This document shows, one piece after another, positions 45,501 to 57,226 of a DNA stretch of 64,000 nucleotides (the first letter of the stretch is position 1; every line of letters starts with the position of its first letter). Made by a program: the position numbers and the translations under genes. The notes below the pieces were generated by a model that saw only the letters and a program-made list of their open reading frames with translations, made no database searches and had not been told where the DNA came from. Source of the stretch: Catonia carolina. Its lineage: Eukaryota > Arthropoda > Insecta > Hemiptera > Achilidae. The stretch covers positions 436,070,045 to 436,134,044 of the forward strand of contig JAQMRL010000001.1 in NCBI GenBank assembly GCA_035578175.1, written 5' to 3'.

Positions 45501-46850
45501 TACTCCAGTATCTTAATGGAAAATGGATATAGCTACGGACCATGATAAGTTAACGTTCTGTCTGGTTCTGACATGATGATAGTTTTAGAACGGTTCGTTA
45601 TTTTTTATTTTCCTAATCACTATCGTATCAGAATTAAAAGATGAGCAAAAAAACTTTAAACTAAAATTAACTACTACTCCACAAGTAAAAATCCAATTGT
45701 TTTATCTATTTATTTTTTCTTGTAGATTAAATTTTTAAAAAACTATTACTGTTTGTGAATAAGATTCTTTTAAAAAGTTGGTGAATTCTTAAATGTTTAG
45801 ATAAAAATTTACTAATATTTGTATTTGTGTTTTTGTTGAGGTGATTTCTTTCAAAGACTAGCATTTTGTTCACGCTTCATTTGCAATAAAATTACTTTTG
45901 TCGTTCAATTAGGCATTAAAGCGTTTTCCTGTACTTTTTTTCTGATCACTAAACCTACAACTTCTTTTAGTGTATCTATTATTCTGTTTTTTTCTTTTTA
46001 ACTGTTATTTAAGTTTTTTAAGAGCATTAGGCCTACCTAAAGTCGGCGTAACTATTTTCTTCCTGAATTGATAAAAACATTTTTATGATATCCTACTTAT
46101 TAATTTGGTTGTTTTGGATAATTTTTTGTCTTGTTATACTAATGTAAATAAAGATGGGCTTTATTTTGCAAAGATGAGCTTTGCAAAAGTGTATTTATTT
46201 TCATTATTTTTAAACTTGAGGCCTACTGTTTGGTGGTACGTAGGAATTGGTTTAGGTGTCTACCAACCATCCAGACAACCGGATAGGTAGGCCCTATGCT
46301 TTTGAGTTTTATAAAGATGAAAGAAAGGGTAAAGAAAACAAAGAAAAATTATATGGCTACATTGTTTAGTTTGTGTAGGATAATGTGGGATCAAATGCCT
46401 TTAATTTTGTAAATGCCGTTGTAAATGTTTAGATTGCTTGTAAAGCTAACAAAAAAATGCATTGATGAATTCAAAGATATTGGTAGGCCGTGTTTGCCAT
46501 AGAGATATTTAGAGAGATCGGTGGAAGGATAGCATGTCATAAAGTGGGACAAGTAAAAAGCAGTTTAAAAATGGAGCCGATTGTGTCATTTTTAGAACTG
46601 GTAAAGTTAGTAAATATTTATTGAATGGAGACAAATTTAGTTTTTACGTATTTGTTTTAGTTGTAATGGTAGACCTATTGTGAATAGGCTAAACTTTTAT
46701 TTAACCTTTGTTCTTTTTCATTGTTCAATCTACTGATGTAAATGCCTTTAGATTTTATTTTTACATTTACTATTTTAAATGTTTAAAATTTTTTCATGGA
46801 GATAAAAGCTTGAAACAAAAAAGGAAGGTTAAAAAATACCATATAAACGC
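45501..46850. other. AT-rich region, nothing recognised
   Basis: About 1.35 kb without a supported feature; TAGGCCTA at 46028. Confidence 0.5.
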
Positions 46851-47110
46851 ATTGCTATTGTAGGAGTAGAGGTTGAACGGAAGCGTATTGGAGTTTGTAA
46901 ACGACGGCAGTTTATCTGTCAAGAGAACAACAGCTGGTCGCGTTTGTTTTTTTCTATATGGGCGTGTAGGCCTCTCTGCACTTACAGTCCTGCAACAGAA
47001 TTCAGAATTCCGGATGGGAGTAGGACACACTAAGCTCCGGTTCCACTCGACACTCATTCTTCTCCAAATAGGGTTCAGAGTTGTACGCCATACTAAACAA
47101 TGCTTCTAGC
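46851..47110. other. Unassigned open stretch on both strands
   Basis: Open frames occur on plus (46873-47109) and minus (46794-47057) over a moderately GC-richer patch. No domain is recognised; possible exon or decayed repeat. Confidence 0.3.
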
Positions 47111-47475
47111 TGCACTTAATCCTGTGGCGTAGAGGATTAAAATCTGTAGGCTAGATATACCATTATTATGTCCGTCCTATAAAGGTACCATTCGGGATTT
47201 TTAAGTGAAAGAGGAATGACTCAAAAATACATTCTTTTTATAAAATATGCGAATAATATGATATTTATGTAGATGGATGGTTCTTACATTTGTGTTAAAT
47301 ACTGTTGTTTTTTTCTTTAATAAAACAAAAACGAAGTAACGAAGTAGGCTTACTACATTAATTAAGGTTGACCTTATTACGTTTGAACAAAAGCTGAATT
47401 TATATTTAGTGATAAAATCTAATTTAAAACATTCTGTTGTACATTCGCTCTGATTACCATCTAAAGTAAAATTTA

Positions 47476-48190
47476 GGGGTAGTCAACTCAAAAAGACGAT
47501 TTTTTAAAAATTTCGATTGTTTTTTGCATTTATTTGAAGTTTAAAATTTTCTGAATTAGGCCTACGACATCTGTTTACTTTGTTTGTACGTTGATAAAAA
47601 GTTATAAAAACATCTGTTTAAAATAAAGCTCACTAGCAAGGCGAGTGAAATTATTCCTTCAACTTTAAGTTTTCCGGTAATGTGGTTTTTGCATGATTGG
47701 ACATTTTTGTACATTCTGGGAATTAAATATTTTGGTTTGTATTGGAGGTATTTGGATGATGTTTTTTTCAATTGTTCATAATTTCTTGCTCTATTATCTG
47801 TGGAATGAATTTTACAAAAACCTTAATAGGAATATAGTTAAAAAATAATTTGTGAATGCATAAAATAAATGTTTTTGAAAATATGGTTTTTCTTCAATAA
47901 ATTTCTTGTAAGAAAAAATACATACAAGCGCATACAACAGATAATAGATAGCAATTTTTTGTATTTTGTAGCATAAGAATCATGTTGATATCTTTCTTAG
48001 TTCCTGAAATATTAGATTCCCCGTAAAAGCCCGCTTTTCCAACATCACCCTTATATTAGGGGCTGTACTTAATTTTTTGGCTTGGTTCAAATGGTAGATC
48101 ATTACTAGTAATTTACTCTTTCATTTAAAATAAATAATGATAAATTACAGCCAGAAGTTTTGGTTTTAATTTTCTGGGTTGACTACCCCC
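47476..48190. mobile_element. DNA transposon-like element (MITE), ~715 bp
   Basis: The left end is GGGGTAGTCAACTCAAAAA (47476) and the right end, read inward, is GGGGGTAGTCAACCCAGAAA, giving ~15-bp imperfect inverted repeats. The flanks are TTTA at left and TTAA at right, so the target duplication is unclear. No transposase coding is seen; the small minus-strand open frame inside is unsupported. Confidence 0.7.
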
Positions 48191-48490
48191 TTAAACTAAA
48201 CACGGATGTAGTATACCTACCATGAAAACTGCCGACTTAATCACTAATTCCAAAATGTTGAGATGTTTTGATAAGGTCTAGAAAGTTGATTAATTTGTTG
48301 GTTTTTGTTTTGTAAGTAGTAATAGTATTGAACTTAAATTATATTTCGATTTTCATCGTAACTTAGAATTTATTACAATGAAAAATTTTAACTTTATAAC
48401 TCTTTGTAGAATTGGATGGTAGACCTATATAATGCCAGATATGCATTTTTTTAGGTTACGCGCTGCCGTCTATTAGGCATAGTATGTTTG
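48191..48490. other. AT-rich sequence, nothing recognised
   Basis: About 300 bp between the MITE and a SINE. Confidence 0.5.
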
Positions 48491-48499
48491 AGTTTAATT

Positions 48500-48829
48500 A
48501 TTTTTTTTATTATTCCTAATTTTTGTACGTTGCAATCTGTTCAATTTAGAACAAGAAGCAACCCCATGATCCAATGAGATGAGGATGATGTGTATGACGT
48601 GTAAATGAGGTGTAGTCTTGCACAGACCCAGACCGACCATTCCTGAGAGAGTACGATTAATTGAACCCCAACCATCAAAGTACACCGGTAACCACAGTCT
48701 AGTATTCAAATCCGTACAAAAGTAACTACTTTTACTAGGATTTGAACCAGGAACCTTCGTCTCCGAAAATCAGCCGTTAAACAGCTGATTCTGACGACGA
48801 CTTTACCTTTAGACAAACCCGGTGGGTTA
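48500..48829 (-). mobile_element. SINE-IV (copy 2)
   Basis: The direct repeat AGTTTAATT flanks it (48491-48499 and 48830-48838). On the minus strand it has the 'ccaccgggtt' head, B-box GGTTCAAATCC, and the conserved 'tcaggaatggtcgg' and 'ttgggtcatggggttgct' core, with an A/T-rich 3' end. Confidence 0.92.
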
Positions 48830-48838
48830 GTTTAATTT

Positions 48839-49000
48839 TTTTTTTTATTGAGTGATGCCTACATAAGCCTTGGGCTTGTGCGTAGGTAATGATATGTGGT
48901 GATTTACAGATTAAAAAATGCCAGACCTGACCGGGAATCGAACCCGGGACCCCGGCATAGTAGCCAGTTGCACTGACCACTACACCACGGGCCGGCCAAT
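48839..49000 (-). mobile_element. SINE-II, tRNA-derived, with poly(A)
   Basis: On the minus strand: GGCCGGCCCGTGGTGTAGTG (A-box GTGTAGTGGTCAGTG), then CCCGGGTTCGATTCCCGG, which is the B-box in a perfect T-arm, then a ~70-nt body and poly(A). The tRNA-like head is the best preserved in the window, but the acceptor stem is not that of a mature tRNA. It starts directly at the edge of SINE-IV copy 2, so one inserted into the other's tail or target site. Confidence 0.88.
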
Positions 49001-49457
49001 AGCTAATAATAGCTATTTTTTTCTTTTATCACATTCAGTGATTGTATGTAACAAATTGTGAATTTTTTGAATAAATAAAGAAAAACATAGTACTATATAA
49101 AATTTTGTATTTGTATAAAGTTGGATAAATAAATAGCTATAATTGTTATTATTATTAACTTACAACGCACGTGAAGGAGAAAATAATATATCTATCCAAC
49201 TACAGAAAAATAAAACGCACATGGCTAAAAGTCATGTTCCAGGGTAGATATTCGCTTCTCTTATTTGTATCATAGTACAAAATGATTTTAAAACTATGCT
49301 AGGGCTTACAACGAAGACATTTCAAAAAATATATTCAATTCCAAAAAAATAAATAAAAAAAGGTGATAAAAATACCTAGGTAGGTAAGTAAAAATAGGAG
49401 ATATTAGGTAATTCTAATCTTAAACATAAAATCAACATGACCAATAAATTATTATAA
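49001..49457. other. AT-rich sequence, nothing recognised
   Basis: About 450 bp without a supported feature. Confidence 0.5.
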
Positions 49458-49459
49458 AG

Positions 49460-49650
49460 ACGGCCGCCTTAGCGAAGTTGGTAACGTGCTTGCCTCTCAT
49501 CATGCGGTCGTAGGTTCGAATCCCACTCAGGCACGGCGTATTTTCATATGTTACAAAAATTCATTTTATCCTCCATTAGGCCTATACAGTTACACCCCAA
49601 CGTCGTCGCTAATGACCGTTGTAGTTAATGCAACGTTAAATAAATAAATT
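49460..49650 (+). mobile_element. SINE-I, tRNA-derived (copy 3)
   Basis: Head GCCGCCTTAGCGAAGTTGGT, TCATCATGCGG, B-box GGTTCGAATCC. The body has 'tacagttacaccccaacgtcgtcgctaatg' and 'caacgttaaataaat'. The body matches the 55.7-kb copy and differs from the copies at 7.4 and 28.9 kb, so two subfamilies exist. Confidence 0.9.
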
Positions 49651-49689
49651 TAAAAAACATTATCATAACAGAACAGATCTCCCACTTTT

Positions 49690-50196
49690 AGTAGACCTAT
49701 CTAGGTTGCAACATCACATACCAACAGGACAAAGATGCACCGATTTCAGCAAATATGCGGAACTATCCACCGCACTTTAAAAAAATTGCACCAGCAAAAA
49801 CACGAGGGTGAGATTTTATAAAACATTAGCAGTGCCGACTCTACTCTACAGCAGTGAAACTTGGGTACTATCAAAGCGAGAGGAGAGTATTGCAAGCATC
49901 TGAAATGAAATTTCTTTGACATGCGTATGGGTGTAGTAGAGAAGATCGTTACAGGAATACCGAGAAAAGGAAAGAACTCAACATCTTCTCTATAAACAAC
50001 AAGGTATATCCCAGAACAGAATGCAGTGATTAGAGCATGTAAACAGAATGCGGGAGGATAGGATACCTAAGCAGACACTGGTCTATAAGCCGGAGGGCAG
50101 GAGAGAACGCGGACCCCCGAGAAAGAGATGGGAAGATTTGAGAGGTTCGGAACAGGCAGAGATGCCTAATACTTGAAAGGTAGAAGAAGAAGAAGA
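49690..50196 (+). pseudogene. LINE C-terminal remnant with (AAG)n tail
   Basis: The plus strand reads FYKTLAVPTLLYSSETWVLS, KREESIAS, NRMREDRIPKQTLVYKPEGR, RGPPRKRWEDL and a SEQAEMPNT end, then an (AAG)n tail. Family knowledge: these are the thumb and C-terminus of an insect LINE ('LLYGSE.W.L......RM...R.PK..L.Y.P.GRR..GRPRKRW'). Several stops and shifts. It has the same type of 3' end as the pieces at 1.25 and 1.9 kb. Confidence 0.85.
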
Positions 50197-50438
50197 CATT
50201 ATTATAAAATTATTTCCTCTGTATTGCAGTGTTTAGAGTTCTAGGTTACAAAGTGAAATGTCACACTTTTGATTCCTGACTAGTCTGAAAATTATTATAA
50301 TATCACAACCTACAGGTTTATAACTCGATTGCTCGCTAGACTGAGGTTGTTATAAAATAAATGCTGATGAAATGTTCAAATTTATATTAACTAAGTTAAA
50401 TGTAGTTTATACGTTATGTAGGCTATGTATCTCCAACT
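50197..50438. other. AT-rich spacer, nothing recognised
   Basis: Short stretch between a LINE remnant and a SINE. Confidence 0.5.
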
Positions 50439-50832
50439 GCCCATAACAGACAGGTGGATTGTCAAATTATTTACACTCAAATCTGTTCGTTGCAGGGCTA
50501 AAATTAATATTTGTGTTTCTTATCACATGGTCAGCCCATTAAATGACTGAATTATTTTTAAGAACAGAAGAGGTAGAGGTGCAAAAGACATTAATCAGAG
50601 TTGTCTTCTCTAAAAGTAATGATTTTTATTATACAGCCAGACCTTGTGGTGAATGAAGTGAACGTGTCATTTGCAGAGTGAAAAATATGTGCTTTTCAGA
50701 AGGCCCGGCATGCTAATAAGCATACGTTTCCACTCAGTGAGGAAGGTATGGTAAACCACCTCATTCCTCGTTTTACTTAGTAAAACCGCTACAGGTTCAA
50801 ACCAGCCTTTTGGCTGATGACCTAAAAAAAAA
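50439..50832 (+). mobile_element. SINE-V copy 11
   Basis: Full length, from CTGCCCATAACAGACAGGTG to 'gatgacctaaaaaaaaag'. The AAC tail is replaced by poly(A). Confidence 0.9.
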
Positions 50833-51300
50833 GTATCTGCAATGTGATTACCTCTACTTGTCAGTTAACGAAAATGTACGCTGAGTATTTAGTTTGTAGT
50901 TCCTTCCTACAATGGTATGTTGCATGAACGCCTTTAATTTTTACAATAACTTCTTTGGAAAGAATGAAGGACGGACTCGCTCCGCCCTGTATACTTTTTT
51001 TTTAAAGTGAGTGGTTGGAACCGGTTGAACTAGGCTACTTGTGAATGACCTCACTAGATAGCAGTTTATTGACCAATCACAATAAATAAGATGGCTGCTC
51101 TGTGGTTCTACCCCACTCTACATTATACCTTTACTTCATCATTCTACTTTTACTAATATGGCAGTTTATCTGTCATTTGTTCTCTTTTTTTTCACGTAAT
51201 GGTAAGTTTTTATAGATCTGTACACTAAAGATATTAATTATTGTAACATATTAACTTTATTAACATAATTTTTTTTACTAATTAGTGATATATATTCCTA
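50833..51300. other. Sequence with nothing recognised
   Basis: About 470 bp, with a slightly GC-richer patch around 50960-51120; no recognised motif. Confidence 0.45.
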
Positions 51301-51303
51301 TTA

Positions 51304-51615
51304 TATGTCTATAACAGGCAAGTGGAGTGTTAAATTAATTGCACTCGATCTGTTAGTTCCAGAGCTTCATAAAATAGTTCTGTTTCTTATCACATAGTCA
51401 GTCCATTATATGACTGAACTATTTAAGAACACAAGAGATAGAGGTGTAAAAGACACTACTCAAGAGTTATCTCCTCCGAAAATATTTAATTTTACTATAC
51501 AGCCAGACCCTGTGGTAAATGAAGTAAAAGTGTCATTTGCAGGGTGGAAAGTGGGTGCTTTACGGAGAGCCTGGCATGGTGATAAGCATTCTTTTTAACT
51601 CAGTGAAAAAGGCAA
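51304..51615 (+). mobile_element. SINE-V copy 12 (3'-truncated)
   Basis: From 'gtctataacaggcaagtggagtg' to 'cagtgaaaaaggcaatag', where similarity stops. It lacks the final hairpins, the B-box-like motif and the tail, so the loss came after insertion. Confidence 0.85.
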
Positions 51616-52450
51616 TAGATGTAAAAAAACGCCATTTCTGAATTATTATTGAATTTAGACTTATAAGATAGAATAATTAGATAAAGTTGTTTTCCTACGG
51701 TGACTTTATTAATTGTCTATTTGTGTAGGCATCTTTTTATAGGCCTACGTGTATTATAAAATAAATCTTTTTAAATGTATTTATTTATAAGGATAAGCCT
51801 GCATTCTTTTATGTTTTCATCGTAACTTCCTTATTCAATCAGGATAGCTTTTGGAGTATGGATTTCTTTAGCAATGTTTTATAGTCGTCTCTTGGATATA
51901 GCCTAGTAGGGTACTATCAAACTTTATTGAATCCTAAAGATGTTATTGAATGTCTTGCCTCTTTGCTTATTTTAATTCCTCCTTTTACTAGCATTCTTAT
52001 ATAAGAAGATCCTCTGATGTTCGCAAAAATAAAAAAAAATCCTAATACGTAACTTTTGAAATTTTTCATATCATATTAAACCTCTTTTTATATTAAAAAA
52101 ATTAAAGTAAGCTATTCATTTTAAAAGTTCCTGTGTTAGCTATAATGTTACATTTAGGTCTATATTTTACAGCACTTTTATTCTTGATGGCACGTAAAAT
52201 GTCCACAATGAATGTAATGTGTTTAAAAATAGTTTTTAAGAGTTATTTTTCTAGATTTCCTGTAATGGCTAGAAAATTGATAGAACTGATCGACTGAATA
52301 AATAAAAAAATAAGTAGGCCCTACCTAAAGATTCAATCGATTAAGTAATTAATAATATAAAAACAATACATAGAATAGCCTATAGCTGAAATATAAAAGT
52401 AAAAAAATATACACTAGAATGTTTAAAAAAAATTAATTTTATATTTACGT
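51616..52450. other. AT-rich sequence, nothing recognised
   Basis: About 830 bp without a supported feature; TAGGCCTA at 51740. Confidence 0.5.
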
Positions 52451-52452
52451 TG

Positions 52453-52760
52453 ACCCACCGGGTTGGTCTAGAGGTAAAGTCGTCGCCAAAATCAGCTGAT
52501 TTTCGGAGATGAAGGTTCCTGGTTCAAATCCTGGTAAAGGTAGTTACTTTTATACGGGTTTGAATACTAGACGGTGATTACTGATGTAATTTGATTGTTT
52601 TGATTTAATTAACCATAATTACTATCTCAGGAATGATCGGCCTTAGGCTGTACAAGACTAGGCCTACATCTAATTTACATCGCATACTTATCATCTTCAT
52701 CTCATTGGGTCATGGGGTTGCTTATTGTTCTTAAACTGAACAGAATAAGAATAAGAAAAA
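52453..52760 (+). mobile_element. SINE-IV (copy 3)
   Basis: Head ACCCACCGGGTTGGTCTAGA, B-box GGTTCAAATCC, then the core 'ctcaggaatgatcggcc', 'ctcattgggtcatggggttgct' and an A/GAATAA-rich 3' end. A TAGGCCTA octamer has appeared inside it (52669), absent from the other two copies. Confidence 0.88.
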
Positions 52761-53077
52761 TTATTTCCATGTTGTAGGCAGATACATTAACACATAAAAA
52801 TATAACCCAGAACATAAAAATAATAAAAGATATTTTAACAGTAAACAATAAAAACAACAATAAAAAACGACTACCAACTAGTTCTACAACTAGAAAAATA
52901 GGGCCTCCAAGGCAATGCCTGTTTGGAGGTTCCATCAGTAGGCCTAATAGGCTTATGTAAAAATTAGCCTGCGGCTGACAAATAAAAAAGATATAGGCCT
53001 ATAGTCTCCTATATAAAATATATACAAATAATAAAAGAAAGTAGACTATATAAAAATACAAATAATACAATAAAAAT
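52761..53077. other. AT-rich sequence with TAGGCCTA octamers
   Basis: About 320 bp; octamers at 52939 and 52994. No gene signal. Confidence 0.5.
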
Positions 53078-53805
53078 ATGCAAATAATTAACAATAAACA
53101 TTAGAAATAAACAAAGAACTAACCTCAATAAACATAACACCTAATTTTAATCACGAGTGAAAGACGCAAAATGAAAATCAACCTCAGTTTCGCTTCAAAA
53201 TACGAAAAATCACTCTTTCACGCTAAAATAGGCTCTGTAGAGAAAAATGCTTTAAATGAATTTGTATATAGATCTTTTAATTTCCTATAAATTTGATTCT
53301 ATCTTACTTTTATCGTATAATGCATACTACGGCCGAAATCTTAAAAAAATCGATTTTTTACACGATTTCGTGACAAGCAATCAGAAAATCGCTAATTACC
53401 GCTAAACTAAGCGTTATACAAAAAAAGTTTTGAATTAAAGTTGTAGAATTTGAAATTCTCTACAAATTTTAATATATAAATTTTGCGCTAAAATGCATAA
53501 TAAAGCCGTAATCTTAAAGAAACAATTTTTTGTTACGTGAAAACAGCCTCACCAAGAATTTCAGCAAACATGACGCCTACCCTATCTTGTAGAGCATAAA
53601 AAATTTAGTAAACCAGGCGATTTTTAAGAAAATCGTAGGACCTGTTTTTGAGAAAATCGCATAAAAGTGAAAAATTACACGAATAAACTTCCACTTCCGG
53701 TTGACCGATTTTGATTAAAATAGTCGTGTCGGGTCCGGTAGTGGTATCTAACCTAAGTTTCAAGTTTGTACAATGTTCTGTTTTTGAGGTAATATTCTGT
53801 TCACA

Positions 53806-53855
<50 letters not shown>

Positions 53856-53985
53856 TCAATCGCTACAAACATGTTTTTTGGATTCAGGGGGTCTAAAAAC
53901 GTGTAGATCCGGTGAAAACTCGATTTCTCAAAATCGACATGAAAACAATACTTTTTTTTATATATTCATATAGGTAAGAGAAAGC
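53078..53985 (+). mobile_element. Family A element, 5'-truncated (copy A8)
   Basis: Starts at 'atgcaaataatta', about 40 bp inside the 5' end, and ends GGTAAGAGAAAGC. It shares variants ('tcttacttttatcgtataatgcatactacgg', 'cacgatttcgtgacaag') with the scrap at 24838-24985, pointing to a subfamily. The CA tract at about 53804-53852 is pure. Confidence 0.9.
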
Positions 53986-54635
53986 AAAAATCTAATGTGA
54001 TTATTATAGTAGCCTAACTATTTGTTACCATGCTTGGTTTTCTCTTCATTCAACGTGTCCTTGCGAAGTTTTAATGTCGAGGAAAACTTAATATTAACAA
54101 AATATTTCTAAAACAATGACGTACATTAACAAATGACTTGAAAGGCAAATAAGTCGTTAGTGATATAGATCCTAACTTTTTAGCTGTATTATTCTTAAAT
54201 GAACTAAAATTAATGAAATTGCAGATAACATTGAACAATAGCCTATTATTCAGCCTATTATTCAGAATACTTTAAGTTGTTTGCTTAATGTCATTAAGCT
54301 TCACAACGGTTTACAGAAAGTCTTTAAATAAGTATTAAGAATGCTGAAACGTCTTAAAATATTTTTTTCGATAAGTCTTCCAATACCGGTCGTGGTAATG
54401 GTGGTTTCGAACAAAATTACAAATCAATAAAGCTTGTAATGTGCTTTAAAACGATTTTCATTTTATTTTTTAGGTTTTTGTTCACGCGAAATATCTTTAA
54501 AACAGTTCGATTATTAGGCGTAAATCTATCGTGTATCATAATGTATCAAAATTTGTAAATACAGCCCATTAACTTTCCTTTCCGTTCTAATATAAATTTG
54601 CGTTTAAGTATAATTTCATTCAGTATTTTTCTTCT
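53986..54635. other. AT-rich sequence, nothing recognised
   Basis: About 650 bp without a supported feature. Confidence 0.5.
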
Positions 54636-55065
54636 TCTTCTTAGTGTAACTGTCCGCTTCGGACGTTAGCAATCATCGTAGCTGTTCTGACCCTGATGGT
54701 GCTATCCGGAACTCTGCTGAGTTTATATCAAATCAGGCCCTCGAATAGGAAGAAGAAATTCTTCTTCTGACAGGAGCTTCTTTCCTTATATCATTCCTTG
54801 CAGGATCCGTTGTATTGTTTCATATATATTTTTTGATTCCTCATAATGTACCCGAGGTACTAAAGCTTACAACATTTGACGATATTAATTTCCTTTAGAC
54901 CTTTATCCATTCTCTGTAAAATTTATATGCTGGTGAGGTTCCACGTCGATGGTAATTCAAGATTATTCTTCTACTCAACTAAAGTTCAAAGGTGTCGCGT
55001 TTGTTGGTAGTTGCTCCGTTTAAGCCAAAAGTCTCTACAACATACAAAAGAACCGAGAATACAAA
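54636..55065 (-). pseudogene. LINE C-terminal remnant with (AAG)n tail
   Basis: Minus-strand pieces: a VLLYVVETF segment, a YLGYIMRNQK-like block, NGSCKE, then RVRTATMIANVRSGQLH, a stop, and an (AAG)n tail. They fit the LINE end 'YLGHIMR...IIQGKI.GKR...KVRIAMMIANVR.GQ'. Multiple shifts; dead. Confidence 0.75.
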
Positions 55066-55562
55066 GAAACTCAAAACCTTTTCCTGAATATGTATTTTTA
55101 TGAAGCCCTTAAAGTAAGTATGAAAAACTACTTAAATATATCCTTTATCTATGGTTTGTCAAAACCATCAGTCATAACGAAACTTCAACTGTTTCAATCA
55201 AAATTGCTTTGTACGTTAACACTCCATTTTTGTGCCCAATCACACACTTCCCTCGGATCTAAAAGTCACCTTTATTAAATTGACACCATACACGAAATGT
55301 ACCAACGCTATAAATTAAAATTATGTAACAACACCAACCCATTGATTTGCGAACTAAGTTCTCCACATTGACCAGGCAATTCTTATCGTCGGCTCAGCTG
55401 GAGGTGGGACAGAGACTAAGATTAACTTAGTTTTATATATAGCCTAGTCTAAATTAAACATTGAAAAGTTTAGTTAAACTTGGGTCAAAATTATACGATC
55501 ATTTAATAAAATAATAAAATTATTATTATAATAATTAATTTAATAGTCTTCATATACTATAT
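55066..55562. other. AT-rich sequence, nothing recognised
   Basis: About 500 bp; the open stretch at 55090-55278 is unsupported. Confidence 0.45.
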
Positions 55563-55666
55563 TGTGACACTTATCGCCAAGGTCCGTTTCGGGATCTAGG
55601 TATATAAATAATTAATACACTAAAGTTTACAATTACAATTATTTATTAAAACTAAAAGATTTACAG

Positions 55667-55852
55667 CCTGCCGCATTGGCGCAGTTGGTAACGTGCTCGC
55701 CTCTCATCATGCGGTCCTGGGTTCGAATCCCACTCAGGCATGGCATATTTTCATACGTTACAAAAAAAAAATCATTTCATCCTCATTTACACACAGTCAC
55801 ACCCCAACGTCGTCGCTAATGACCTTGTAGTTAATGCGACGTTAAAAAAAAA
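55667..55852 (+). mobile_element. SINE-I, tRNA-derived, with 13-bp target duplication (copy 4)
   Basis: The direct repeat AAAAGATTTACAG flanks it (55654-55666 and 55853-55865). Head GCCGCATTGGCGCAGTTGGT, TCATCATGCGG, B-box GGTTCGAATCCC; body as in the 49.5-kb copy; end GCGACGTTAAA with poly(A) of about 13. Confidence 0.95.
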
Positions 55853-56003
55853 AAAAGATTTACAGAATAAATAATAAACTAACTATAATGAAGTAATACA
55901 ATAAATAACTTGAATAATTTACTTATAACTACTTACAAATAATTATACACAAAGCATATTCACAAAAACTGAATATAATACACATAGCCTACACAAGATA
56001 ATA

Positions 56004-56836
56004 CAGGGTGATTCACGAAGATACGAAGAAACTTTGGGAGCTCATTGTACATGTAAAAATAATGAAAAATGTTTATATAAACATGGGTCCGAAAATGCTT
56101 CGTTACCGAGTTATGGCTAGCGAAAGATTTCGCCCGGATTTCAGCTCACCAGGTGAAATGAGATCTTCCTGGAATTCTGGTAAGGTAGATTAAGGGGCGA
56201 ATTCAATCATTTCTTATGGTTTTTGATCTGATAAATTGAATAAAACAGGTCCCAGAACTGAAAGTTAAATAGTTTTTGAGAAAACCAGTGTCAAATGCAA
56301 AAAATGGAGTGAAAAAACACATTTTTTCATTTTTGTTTTCCGGTTAATTTTACTTTTTACTGTTATGAATAAAAATTCATTTAATCAAACATCTTTTTGC
56401 TTTCTGTGTACTTAATTTACACCGGTTTGTTCAGAATAAAATTTTCTACATGTTTTATTCAAAAATTTTAACTGTTTCATGGTGAAATAACAAAGTTATT
56501 CTTGCCTAAAGAAGAAAAAATGTGTTTTTCACTCAATTTTTTGCATTTGACACTGGTTTTCTTAAAAAATATTTAACTTACAGTTCTGGGACCTGTTTTA
56601 TTCAATTTATCAGATCAAAAACCATAAGAAATGATTGAATTCGCACCTTAATGTACCTTACTAGAATTCCAGGAAGACCTCATTTCACCTGGTGAGCTGA
56701 AATCCGGGCGAAACGTTTGCTAGCCGTAACTCGGAAACAAAGCATTTCCGGACCCATGTTTATATAAACATTTTTCATTATTTTTACATGTACAATGAAC
56801 TCCTAAAGTTTCTGCATATCTTCGTGAATCACCCTG
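56004..56836. mobile_element. Foldback MITE with ~324-bp inverted arms, TA target
   Basis: The 833-bp element has arms 56004-56328 and 56514-56836, close reverse complements, each starting CAGGGTGATTCACGAAGATA-like sequence at the tip. TA stands at both flanks (56002-56003 and 56837-56838), as for Tc1/mariner-mobilised elements. The ~185-bp loop is AT-rich. Nothing is encoded. High arm identity suggests it is young or kept similar by gene conversion. Confidence 0.95.
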
Positions 56837-56940
56837 TATAACAATAGTTAACCCCTACAATGCTCGGGTACGTAACTGTACTACGCACCTATAGCCACTC
56901 AAAAAGCACTCGTCAAAGATCAAACGGATAACTAACTCAC

Positions 56941-56966
56941 TGACCGCCTCGGGGTCTCTTTATATA
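56941..56966 (-). promoter_or_regulatory. TATA box and initiator-like motif
   Basis: On the minus strand, TATATAAAGAG (from 56966) is followed about 23 nt later by TCAGTG (from 56943), the arthropod initiator consensus TCAGT. Spacing is a little shorter than the usual ~30. The predicted transcript runs left toward the foldback MITE. Confidence 0.45.
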
Positions 56967-57226
56967 GAAGATCAAAAAAGATAATTCTAGCAAAACAGAG
57001 AAATTCGATACAAATAATAAAGTACAAAAAAAACCTTTTTACTAGAAAAGTCTTAACTATTGTAAACAAGTAAATAGAATAAAAGGTGTTACAGGTAATC
57101 AACCGACCCTTTCATAAATAGTTGTACAACAATAACCCGACCTTATCATACACAATAGCGCGGTCCTTTTAAATAACCTTTTGTCACCGGATGGCGACGT
57201 TAAGTGGCTAACCTTATTAGTTTGGT

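Noticed and set aside
48905..48998. Functional tRNA gene
   Set aside because: A good A-box and B-box are present, but the acceptor stem does not close and a body with poly(A) follows; it is the head of a SINE. The same applies to the heads at 5.8, 7.5, 28.2, 28.9, 49.5 and 55.7 kb.
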